DNA from: Lucinisca nassula
Lineage: Eukaryota; Mollusca; Bivalvia; Lucinida; Lucinidae
Length of the DNA: 64,000 nt
Assembly: GCA_963580285.1 (NCBI GenBank)
Contig: OY757014.1
Coordinates: 96,889,372 to 96,953,371 of the forward strand
Reading direction: 5' to 3'
In this document: piece by piece, positions 1 through 11,600 of the stretch
Numbering within the stretch: the first letter of the stretch is position 1
How the letters are laid out: every line of letters starts with the position of its first letter
The notes under the pieces: model-generated
Told to the model about the DNA's origin: nothing
What the model saw: only the letters and a program-made list of their open reading frames with translations
Databases searched by the model: none
Program-made: the position numbers and the translations under genes

Positions 1-484
1 TGCTTAAACCTATCTGTCCCTATACTTAGGATCACTACAGAAAAGATTTTTATAAGAAGAAAACTATGTCCCCCACCATAAATATGATCACTTCGATAAT
101 GAGGTCGAGGTCATCAAAGTGGGATGAAGTCTTTCTTCAGTTCGTTCCAGAGATATGGCTCAAACATGGAAAGCTTGAACAATCCTTGGATGATGTGATC
201 TTGAAAAGTATGTCATGAATCACAAAAATCTAACCAAATCTTTTATATGTTGGACAGATATATTGCACCAAGTTTGGCCAGAATTCATCTATTCATATAG
301 GATATGGAGTACAGGCAAGGTAAAAATTGGCAATCTAGAATGCTCATACACGACCTTTAAAATTTAGTCAAGGTCGGCAAAATCTAAAGAAGTCTCAGGC
401 AGGTTTCAATGATACATTGTACCAAATTTGACCACAGCTCATTCAGGAGATGGCATGCAGACAAGTTACATGTCATCCTTTTTA
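1..484. other. Intergenic or intronic sequence, no gene seen
   Basis: Phrases such as GAGGTCGAGGTCATCAAAG and repeated GGCAGGTTTCAATGATACATTG-like segments suggest the end of an array-type repeat, but I could not define units. It lies inside the CDKAL1 intron upstream of the first visible exon. Confidence 0.3.
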
Positions 485-605
485 TAACATTGTCCCTTAC
501 AATATGATTTTGGATCTAACAGGTTGAATTTTGATCCAAAAAAATATATAGATTTTAGAGAAAAATGAGCATAAATGGCCATTTTTCTATATTATCTATA
601 CAGTT
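485..605. repeat. Fragment of foldback family M
   Basis: TTATAACATTGTCCC and the CATAAATGGCCATTTTTCTATA core recur at 52977-53155 and 56146-56343, where longer copies exist. This copy lacks clear termini. Confidence 0.4.
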
Positions 606-689
606 TAGTTTCTGCTTTGGCTCCAACAATTGTGTTATAAAGAAGTTGTGTAGTAGATGTTTTTACCATTTCATTCTCTTTCCAGTCTA

Positions 690-917
690 TTAAGGGGAAT
701 GGGAACACCTGGCAGATTTTACCGCCATTTTTCAAAGGGAGACAACTTTCAGGACGTCCTGTTCGCTTTCCTATAAAATCTATCCCACAGAAAAAGGTGT
801 CTACTCTTAAAGGAAAGAATTTGCTCCTTAGGAGCAATTTTTTTTATTTAAGAGTTGACCCGTATTGACATGGGAGACAAAAATTGCCTCCCCTGAAAGT
901 GTATTCATTCCCCTCAA
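690..917. repeat. Family F foldback MITE
   Basis: Starts TTAAGGGGAATGGGAACACC and ends CATTCCCCTCAA, with a central hairpin AAAGGAAAGAATTTGCTCC and its complement. Better copies at 24019-24260 and 58235-58485 have TTAA on both sides, so a TTAA-targeting (piggyBac-like) origin is inferred. No coding capacity. Confidence 0.6.
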
Positions 918-1091
918 TTTCTTCTTTTTTCTCTCTTTCTGGAAGACAGCCCAAAATGACCTTCCAGTACAATAGCACTTGTATGATAACATGAATTTTT
1001 TTATTATTCAAAAACTGACATTTTCTGATGATAACTTGCGATAAAAATAATATATACACTAATAATATACAATATAATATAATAATATACA

Positions 1092-1301
1092 CCACAGTGG
1101 AGCGCTGGTAAAGCATCGGATTTGAGATAGAGAGGTACCCGGTTCGATCCTCGCAAGCGCCAAGTGTTGTTTCCTTGAGCAAGAGACTTTATCCACATTG
1201 CTTAGCACTGGTTCCTACTCAGGAAATGAGGGCCACATGGAAGATTAGCACTAGTACTAAATGTGTTACCCTCTATAAATAAGGTCGATTATTATTATTA
1301 T
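1092..1301 (+). repeat. tRNA-headed SINE
   Basis: The head has an A-box-like GTGGAGCGCTGG and the B box GGTTCGATCCT. The body TTTCCTTGAGCAAGAGACTT and a tail of ATTATTATTATTATAAT follow. Pol III promoter boxes plus a simple 3' tail define a SINE; it is not an intact tRNA gene. Confidence 0.7.
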
Positions 1302-1368
1302 AATATATAAACTCCGGTTTTCTCTTTATAAAGTTGGGTTTGCAAGGATGTTCTTTACACAAGAGTTG

Positions 1369-2420
1369 TTAACCCTTGTCCTCCTGAACGCAACAACCCC
1401 TAACTTTGCAAACAGTGTAGATCCGGATCAGAGATCTACACTGTTTGTCATTTAGTTTGCAAAATTGAATGAATACATTATAACAAATAATTTGATTGGT
1501 TGTTAATAAGAAATGGGAGTGCATACCTGCCAAGTTTCACCCATTAGGGTGAGTTTCACTTTTTTTCCATGCATTTTGACCTCACGATCGTGTTGCCAAA
1601 ATAAGGCAAAAATCATGATTTTTCCACCTCCTCACGCTTGGTATTTTATCAGCCATATTGTTTGTGGATAGTCATTTGGAATATCTTGGATTTCTTCACT
1701 ATCTATTTTGGAGATGGAAAAAACCCTGAGTATATTTTCAGCTGTATTGACTATTTTTAACCCAATGATAGATTACCCAGTACCCACAAACAAATGCAAG
1801 TTGCCAACAGTTTTCTATCTGTATGAACATGAACAGGGATGCCTTTGCTGATCTTTTCATGTAAGTATGTTTGAACAATTATTTAATCTCTCCCAGATGT
1901 GAAAGTAAATATTTACCTATGAATAAGCAGTGTCACGTATTTTCGTGACTACGAAAATAATAGTTTTTATCTCTCAAACTAAGAATTGTATTGTTATTGG
2001 TAATGAGTGTACTAACACTTCAGAAACAATTGTTGTGCAAAATAAAGGCTGTTATAGTCAGACATTAAGCACGCCTTGCAATTGCATGAAAACTGTTTCT
2101 GAGTAAAAGAATCTAATTTCAGACAGATCATATATTCAGACAATCTTTAGTTATTGCAAATACTGTTAATTATTGAAGCTTAAGTATTATACCAGTGATT
2201 CATTGGATAATACATAAAATGTAAACATGCAATTTTTCTGATTGTGCTAGTGGACTAGTTTGAAAAAAAATCTCCCCCATGGAAATTTTGGGGAAAATAT
2301 TCACCGCGCTTTATTCCATCGAAAAATGCCGTGACACGCAGAATCTCCCCCATGAAAAATTTGAAAAGTTGGCAGGTATGGGAGTGACAAAATAAGTTTA
2401 CTCAGCAGAACAAGGGTTAA
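1369..2420. repeat. Family A MITE interrupted by another element
   Basis: Begins TTAACCCTTGTCC and ends CAGAACAAGGGTTAA, the family A termini, with the AACAGTGTAGATCC hairpin near its left end. Its right part is separated from the left by the element at 1522-2378. TTAA at both ends is the target duplication. Confidence 0.7.
1522..2378. mobile_element. Non-autonomous DNA transposon nested in family A MITE
   Basis: Termini CATACCTGCCAA and TTGGCAGGTATG are inverted, and TGGGAGTG occurs immediately outside both (1514-1521 and 2379-2386). An 8-bp duplication fits hAT-type insertion, although the ends are not the usual CAGGG. CTCCCCCATG motifs recur inside. No ORF. Confidence 0.7.
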
Positions 2421-2479
2421 TGTGATGATGGATTGCTGTGATACTAAATCTCGATGCAAATGATCATCTTGTTTTCTAG

Positions 2480-2600
2480 GTCACAGTGTACGTATGTTGG
2501 GACAGAAGAAGGAGCAGGGCAAGAAAGTGGGCGGGGCATCTTTAAATCTACCAAAAATCAGGAAGAATCCTCTCATTGAAATTATTGCCATCAATACAGG
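2480..2600 (+). CDS. CDKAL1: CDKAL1 exon: end of MTTase N-terminal domain
   Basis: Acceptor TTTTCTAG ends at 2479 and donor GTAAGT starts at 2601. The exon begins with two bases completing a Gly codon and reads HSVRMLG, then [18 protein letters not shown] and IAINTG, with the last Gly codon split (GG|C). This is the linker into the radical-SAM domain. The open frame continues into the intron, where it runs into a family D repeat. Confidence 0.95.
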
Positions 2601-5600
2601 GTAAGTTGGAGTTTAACCGACCATTGATAAACAGTTTGAAAGTACATGTATTTGCTGATATTTCCAAGGTGGGTCACAGTATTACGGTAATGATCCTAAG
2701 TATTGGGGTAGTTAGGCCTAAGAAAACAGTGCAGACCCAGATCAGACTACTCCTAAAGGAGCAGTCTGATCAGGGTCTTCACTGTTTTCCTTTTGGATGC
2801 CTTTTAGGATTGTGTAATAAGTTTGTTAAAATTGAATTACAGAAAGTTCTAAAGAAGTCTGAACTTTTATGATTTTTATGGTGGAAAGGAATATGAGGGC
2901 CCCCGCCCACCAGGGCTTGGAGAAATAGATTGGGATGCATGGTGCTTCCACGCAGAGCTGAAAATGACCCCACATGAGTACTGGTAAAACGCCTAGAAAG
3001 ACGAAGCCTGTGCGAGTCAGACCATCAACGTGTGTAACAGGGCTCGAGAAACTGAAGAATCCAAATCGGTCCAGACAGATTTCGCCAAAAAATTACGGTA
3101 TTGCCGATCGGTTTCGGTAATTTCCGTAAACTCAATTGGCGATTTTCAATTTCAAAATGTGTTATAAGCGTAAAGAATGACTTACCAATATTGCTCTTAT
3201 GGATATGAGCACCAGTATCTCGATTACAAACAGCAAGTATTGCTCACTTCGTTCAGATTTCACCTACTTTCATTTTCTACGCCAGATTTCACCTACTTTC
3301 ATTTTCTACGCCAGATTTCATCTACTTTCATTTTCCCAATATCCGGGTCACTCAGAACCTGAAGACCGCTAAAGGGAAACAACCGACGTTGGGCAGTAAA
3401 ACACCAGTTCGATGGTCACTATATTTTCCCCCCTTTTTAAAACCTTTAAAATATTTCTCTTATTTCACGCATTTTATTTTGCCCAAATTGCTTTATTTAC
3501 AAATGGCGACAACGTGCAGCAACGTGGTCAGAAAATGACGTCATACGGTTTCCGTTTACAGAATACAAATTAATGCAGTCAAGGACGTAACCCACACACC
3601 TGTTTTAAGTGATTGATTTTAATAGAGCGTATTTCTAAAAAAAAATCGTTTTGAACGGGTTAAAAAATCGAAAAACATTTCTTTACTCTCGAAACAAAAC
3701 ATGGCCGAACAAGAGTCATTGAAAATCTTACTTGGCCGAAGCGTGTTTAAAAGAATATAAATACATATTTCTCGATTACACAAGCCTGAAACAAATCGCT
3801 TTGTCTACAAATGACGTGGTTTATGTTATTGGTTTCAATGGAGCGTTTTCTTAAATAAAAATAACGTTTAGAATGGGTGAAATAAGGCATTTTCCCTCGA
3901 AGGCATAACACGCTATGATCAGACATGACAGGTGTGTATTGAAAATTGCGCCCTGTGAAAAAAAAATTATATTCAAATACTGGTTCTATAGTAAGCCATA
4001 AATTAATGACTTGTCCAAACAAACTAGCGTATGTCCTGCATTTATTGACCTTATTTTCTCACCTTGCCAGCTTGTTGATAACGCCTCAGGCCAGTTTTCA
4101 CGGATTAATAATTTTGACACACAGGTCAAATTGCGCTGCGATAAGATCAAAGAACCCGACGTGGACTTGTCCAATTTACACCTAGTTAGATAATGAACTG
4201 GTCTAACACCTTGTGCTGCAGGCGTATTGTATACATGCTTGGATTATCAGTGGCAAACGGTCAGCTTGTTTTTACAACATAATGATTTAGCGGAAATTTT
4301 CGAACAGATTTTTTTAAAATGTTATAGAGTTACGGACCGATTTTTTTATCTTCTTCTGAAGTCAAAATCGGTTTATGGAGGCCAAATTCGGTCCAGAACC
4401 GGAAAACCGGCATTTTCTCGAGCCCTGGTGTGTAAGCCCTATTGGTTTCATTTGGCGGCATGGGCTTAAGATGTCATTTCATCTCAAGGTCAGGTCAAAG
4501 TCCCATAAAAATTGGAAGCAGCGACTCCAAAATGACCTAAATAGTGTTGACAGAGACATTAAACCTCAATTCAAACAAAACAGAGGAATCTGTTCCCAAG
4601 TATAGTTCGAACAAATCGACCTGAGACTGGTGAACTCGATTAACGTATTTTCACACCCGACTGAATGCATGTATTTATCTTCGCCGTGTCCCGAAAATGG
4701 CGATATTGTTATTCAATACATAGAGGTCAGTAAATGGTTTGCAATTCACATGATACCGAAAATTCGTGAGAAGTTACGAAAGCCGACGTATTAGGCGATA
4801 ACATTGAGAAATTTATTCCACGCATAAAGGTTAGTCTCAGGTCAAATTGTTGAACTATACATATACAGAGGTCCCTCGTTGTAATGACAGTACAGTAGAA
4901 CTTCGAGGGCTCGAATACCGATGGCTCATTTCCTATGGCTGGGTCGAACTCGTACTTGAGCCCCTAGGGAAATCCTCAAGATAAGAAATGGTGGGGGATG
5001 ATTACCGGTAAGGAGATTTTAGTCTTTCATCTTGCAAATGTGTGCTGTATTTACTCATTAGAATCGCCTCGGTGAGGCGATTCTAATGAGTACACACAGC
5101 AAACATTTTCATTATCTAACATCGAAAGATGTTCAAAAGTATCTAGTTCTGCCTCTTGGCAGTGACCTTCAGTGGCTCGAACTACCGCTGTCTCGAATAA
5201 ATTTTCATGGTCCCAAAGGGGTTTGAGCCATCGAAGTTCGACTGTATTAGTTCTCTAACATTTTGCCGTGATAAAGAACTTGCTGCTATAAAGAATCCCA
5301 ATAAAAGGCAGTTTACAGGTAATTGAAAATAAAGAGCTTATCCCCCTTTACTACTTCAAGAAACAAATGTGGACGTGTGTTCGGATCGCCTCAGTGAGGC
5401 CACAGCATTTGTTTCTTGGAATATTAAATACAATATTCTTGAATATCTCTATTTGTGTCTCATCCTGAGCTTGGGTTTCATTCCATTGAAATTGATATGT
5501 AAAAATGTGCAAATGCAAAACCTACTCACATTTTTTTCAGCAATTTTCAGTATTAGTATTATTGCTACAACAGTTAACCCATTTTGTACCGGAAACCCCA

Positions 5601-8600
5601 AAACGGGTAATTGGCAAACAGTGCAGGCCCAGATCAGATGCCACAGAATGCGGCATCTGATCAGGGCCTACACAGTTTGCAGAAAGTTCAGCCATTTTCC
5701 AAATAAATTTTGAAGAAAACACAATCTGACAACCCTAAATTTTAAAATGGACTCCTGCCATACATAAGGAGGCAGATACCATTTGGTACAAAAAGGGTTA
5801 ACAGTTTGACCACTAACTTGATCAGCTAACAAGGCTTTGAACAACCGGGACCTGTTGTCTATTCATTTTGTGATCTTGTAAACCCATAGCATATGAATCA
5901 CAACAATTGTCGTCTGCCAGTTACTTTTAAAAGCTATTGTTGCAAACAGTATGGACCCAGATCAGACTGCTCCTCTAGGAGCAGTCTGATCTGGTCCACA
6001 CTGTTGGCCTGTTGTCAAAAATATTTTTAAAAAGTTTGACAGAAGATACAGCAGACGTCATAAACAGGCAACATTTTAAGATGGATTTTTCTCCGAAATT
6101 TAAGGGTTAACCCATAAAATGCTGATCACTTCAATTGTTGTCTGCTTTGTCATCTGCCGGTTACTTTAAAAGTCATTTTTGCAGACAGTGTGGACCCGAA
6201 TCAGACTTCTCTCCTGGCCTGTAAGCAACAATATTTTTTAAAACATTTGCTAAAAATTAAGCAGATGACATAAGCAGACTACATGTTCAGATGTATTTTT
6301 TCTCGGCGTCTTAAGGGTTAACATAATGTTAGTTTTTTTATTTCAGCTGTTTGAACCAGTGTACATACTGTAAAACAAAACATGCAAGAGGAGAGTTAGG
6401 CAGCTATCACCCAGAGGAGATTGTAGCTAGAGCTAAACAGTCATTTGAAGGTAAGAAACTTAACATATTTGACTTGCAATCAGGAGCCAGTTGTTCAAAA
6501 CTAACAATGTCATTAGTTAACAAATCATTAAAATTTTGATCATTTAATATGGCAAATATACTAATATTTGTGCTGAAAAATGTGAGCAGCAATGCTGCTC
6601 ACATTTTTCAACAAAAATAACCAAATTTCAGGTATTAAACTTGCTAGAATAGTTAACATTTAACCACTAACAAGCTCATTAAACTAGCAAGGCTTTGAAA
6701 ATCTGGCCCCAGATCCAGCTACTCAGTCAGGTGCACATTAGACTGGTGATCAGGGCCACTTTTTCAAAACTAACTCAAAACTAACAATGTTGTTAGTTAA
6801 CATATCATTAAAACATTTATCATTTAATATGGCAAATATGCTACTATTTTTGCTGCAAAATTGATTTTCAAAAGCTACTCACATTTTTCCAACAAAACTA
6901 ACGTGGTATTAGTTTTCTTGCTAGAGCTATTAACCTTTGACTGCTAACAAGCTCTTTGAACCGACACTGCTTTAGACAACTGGCCTCAGGTCTTGGGCTT
7001 GATCGCTGGGGTTAGTAAAATTCTTTTATTCATGGCGATGGACCAAAATATATTTTTTTTTCTATGGTCATTAGCTCCTTTCTACTGATTCAAGAAAGAT
7101 AATTTGTCTCTTTATTGATACTGGTAAACGGGCATTGTACAGGTTAAACTTTTAGTAGGACTAAACCTGCCCGAGCGGCCCCTGCACATCGAGCTTGAAG
7201 AAATAGATGAGCTGCATAATGCTTCCACGTGGAGCTGAAACCCGCACACGAGTACAGGTAAACCGCTTAGAGGATCTAAGCCTGCCCAGGTAAAGCAGAG
7301 CGAGTTGGACCGCCCAATGCTTATAAAACCTATTGGGCGGCAGGGCTTGAGATATCATTTCATCTCAATGTCAGGTAAAAGTCCCACAAAATTGGTAGAA
7401 ACGTCTCCAAAATGACCAATACAGTGTTGACGGGATGTTAAACCTCAAACCAATCAATTAGTTAAACCTGCCCGGACAAAAGTATGATTTAGGTTAACTG
7501 GCTCAGTATGACCTTTATGGTGTTGACTTGGGCTGTTAACCATTTTCTTTCCTGAGTTTCTGAAGTGTACCATTGAATTTGGACATGCACATTTTTAATA
7601 TAAAATGTGGTGTTCTGTCAAAATCATTAACAGGATGGCAAACAGTGTAGATCCTGAGATGGTTCATCTCATCTTGATCTACACTGTTTACAAAGATCCC
7701 TGTAGTGGCTTGTAGGATTGAAAAGGTAAAACTCCCAAAAGAACAAACAAAATACAGTAGATCTTCGATGGCTCGAACCCCTTTGGGACCATGACAATTT
7801 GTTCGAGACAGCCGTAGTTTTAGCCACGGAGGGCTACTGTTAGTGCCATACTAGGATACATAATGGAGATAATTGTGGGATATCTTTTCGGTGTTCTATA
7901 TTATAAATGTATGTTGTGTGTACTCATTAGAATCGGCTCATCGAGGCGATTCAAATGGAGGAATTCCCTGCGGACTCGAGAACAGGTTCGACTCATCCAT
8001 GGTAAACAAGCCATCAGAGTTCGAGCCATTGAAGTTCTACTGTAGCTTCCTTACATGGTTGATAGCTGCTTGTAGCTGGATTAGTAGATGCACCTTTCTG
8101 TTGTGTTAGAGGCCACACTCAACACAGACTCAGTCAATAGAAATATTTCATCAAAGTGATAACCAATGAAAATTGGCGCTAAGTAACAAAAAAATCTAAA
8201 ACTACCATGGCAATATGGAGACCTAAAACAAGTTTTATCCACGGAATACTTGAAAAAATATTCTGATCAGTTAGATTTAGAAGCTATTTATATTGATGTT
8301 GCTTTGAATTTTTAAAACTGAATTTATGTGAAAACAATGAGATCCTGTTATTGCCCACAATTTCAAAATATTTTCAAGAAATCAAATACTCTTCTGATGG
8401 TGTTTTATGTTTTTATTTGGTTGATTGCTTGTCAGATGACCCATAGTGTAATGATTCTAAGTATTTGGAAAAATAGACCTAAGCAAACAGTGCAGACCCA
8501 GATCAGACTGCTCCTGAAGGAGAAGTCTGTTCAGGCTCTCCACTATGACTTTACATCAGATTCTGCGCTTCTTGGACTCCTTGCTGGATCATCAAAAAAA

Positions 8601-11600
8601 AATTGTTAAATTTTAGGAGAACTACAGCAAGTCCTCAAGGTGTCCGATTGTTTAGGATTTTTGTTTCGTTTGAATTTAGGTTTAAAGTCCAGGCAACACT
8701 ATTTAGGTCATTTTGGAGACATTGCTTCCAATTTTATAGGACTTTTACCCGACATTGAGATGAAAAGACACCTCAAGCCTAACCCCCAAATAAAACCAGA
8801 AGGGTTTTATGCATGGATGGTCCGACTCACACCACTTTGCCTGGGCAGGCTTAGACCTAAGCGGTTTACCAGTACTCGTGTGTGGTAAGTTTCAGCTCTG
8901 TGTGGAGGCATCATGCAGCCCAATCTATTCCTCTAAGCCCCGATTTAGGATTTTTATGGTGTTTACTTATGAATCAAGAGTTCTAGTGCTGATGTTCATG
9001 TGACTAAACAAGGCAAATCACCTTTGTACAAAAGCAAGGTGACAATTACAGTAAAACTCCTATATCAAGACCACCTTTGGGACTATTCAAAAGTGGTCTT
9101 AAAGACCACTTTTAAACAGTCCCAAAGGTGGTCCCTGACCAGAGGACAAGGTGGACAGAAAAACAAGGAAAGATTAACTGCAGCCTTCAAAATATATAAA
9201 GCTTTTTAAAGCAGAATTAGTCTTAATTTTAGGTGGTCTTAATAGCGGAATTTCACTGTATTTATGGCCTCAACATTCAATGTAAAGAGTTATATGTAAA
9301 ACCTGTACTGGAGATCTATGTGCTTAGTTAGGCAGACAGTGTAAACCCAGATCAGACAATGCAGAAAGTGTTTGACCAGACTACACTGTTAAATTGCAGA
9401 ACAAGAAAGGTAAAACGAACTTGTAAAAGTTCCGTTCAGGACCATTTTTCCAGCCTACACAATTGTTGAGTGCTTTGATTTACAGAGGGAGTTGTAGAGA
9501 TCTGGTTGACCTCAGAAGACCTTGGTGCCTATGGTCATGATATTGGCGTCACATTACCTCAGTTACTATGGCAACTGGTAGAGGTGATACCAGAGGGAGC
9601 CAGAATGAGGCTGGGAATGACAAATCCACCTTATATTTTAGAACATTTAGAGGTATGTATTTGGAGGTGTTAATAAGAAGAATATATACTTTTATTTTAA
9701 CCCTTATTAGTGTTTCCCCCAGCTCCTAAAAAGGGCATGGTGCTGGTCAAGAAAAAAGGGCACTTTCAGCGCGCGAAAATATCAAAAAAGGGCACTTACA
9801 ATACGAACAACGGTGTGGAGGGGGCACATTCACATGCAGCACCTTGCTAAAAGGGCACATCTCTCAACTTGAAATAATATGCTCCTTCTCTTGCCCTATG
9901 TCTTCAATTCTAAATTATACTGCCTGTTTTTTTATGCTAAGTGAAGAGATATGTCACATTCACCATTGGTGACCAAAAGTTTAAGTTTTGTAAACAAGCT
10001 GATCAATGAAACAAACAAGATATTAAAGTTTGGAACATGTTTTTGCCACAGCTCCCCATTCTCTAATTCACACAAACACTGACATGACACTGGTCAGGCA
10101 CACTTTCACACTTCATTTGTTTAATTGGTGTCACTCAGTCTTGTTATCAAAACACAGTTATGACTTCTTAAAGTTACATAATTAAGTACAATAAACAGGG
10201 GGATTAGCAATCAATCATAAAGGTGGACTGTTAAATAGGCAACATTTTATTGCTAAAAAGTGTCTAAAATAGTCCTTGTTTAAACAGGCACAACTTTGTT
10301 ATTTTTTGGTCAATTTCAGTGATTTTTGTACCAAAATGGAGGGCAGCATTTACTCTCTCTGAAAAAGGGCATGGCGCTGAAAAAAAGGGCATGGCGCTAG
10401 AGAAAAGGGGCATGGCGCCGCGCCATGCTAAATAGGGCTGGGGGAAACACTACTTATCTTGCTGAATATTCATTTAAGCCACACCCATTTCTGTCTATCA
10501 ACCAATCAAATTACTTGATGTAATTTATTGCTACAAATTCATAAACTGAATGCCAAACAGTGTAGATCCTGGTCAGATGGCTTCTTCAGAAGCCATCTGA
10601 TCTGGATCTACACTGTTTGCAAATATAGGGGTTGTCGTGAACAGCAAGATAAGGGTTAATATGCATGAATTCAATTCATTAAAAAATCAAATACTGGTCA
10701 TAAGTGATATTAACCATTTTTTATAGGAAACTCCAAAACGAGTCATTAGCAAACAGTGCAGGCCCAGATCAGATGCCGCAGATGTTTACAGACAGAAAGT
10801 TCATCCATTTTTCTAAATAATTGATTTTGATTGATTGATTTGAGGTTTAACGTCCCCATCAGCACTGTATAGGTCATTTTGGAGATGTTGCTTCCAATTT
10901 TGTGGGACTTTTACCAGACACTGAGATGAAATGACACCTCAAGCCCTGTCGCCCAATGAAGCCAATAGGGTTTATAAGCATGTACGGTCCGACTCGCACA
11001 GCTTTTCCTGGGCAGGCTTATCCTCTAAGCGTTTGACCAGTAATCCTGTGCGGTAGGTTTCAGCTCTGCGTGGAAGCATCATGCAACCCATCTTTTTCTT
11101 CAAGCTCCGATGGGTGGGGCCCGATTTTCTAAATAAATTTCTGAAAATAATTGAATTTAGAAATGGACTCCTGCTATATTTAATGCAGATTCTTTTCATT
11201 ACAAAATGGGTTAGTAGGTCATAGTGAAATTGGTAGCAGCCAGTTTAGGTATTATAAAATGTTTTGAGCGGTGAAGTTCAACCTACATTAAGAGAGTACC
11301 TGTATTAAGAGACCCCTTTCCAGATTATACCACTGCAGTGTTGCCACCATCAGGGATAAGCCAGGGAAAGTGTGAAAATTTTTCAAGATTGATGAAATGT
11401 TCGGAAAATTTAAATAACCTTTAATATGTGCTATCAAGGATCTAGGGACAAAAATCCCAAAAGAAAACAAAGATGTGAAATACTGTAAACCTTAGCTTAA
11501 CTCAATCCCTAAACAGGATGTTGGCAAGTAGTGTAGACCTAGATCAGATACCTCAGAATGCTGAGTGTTTTGAAGAGTCTTTATCATATGATGTCGCATC

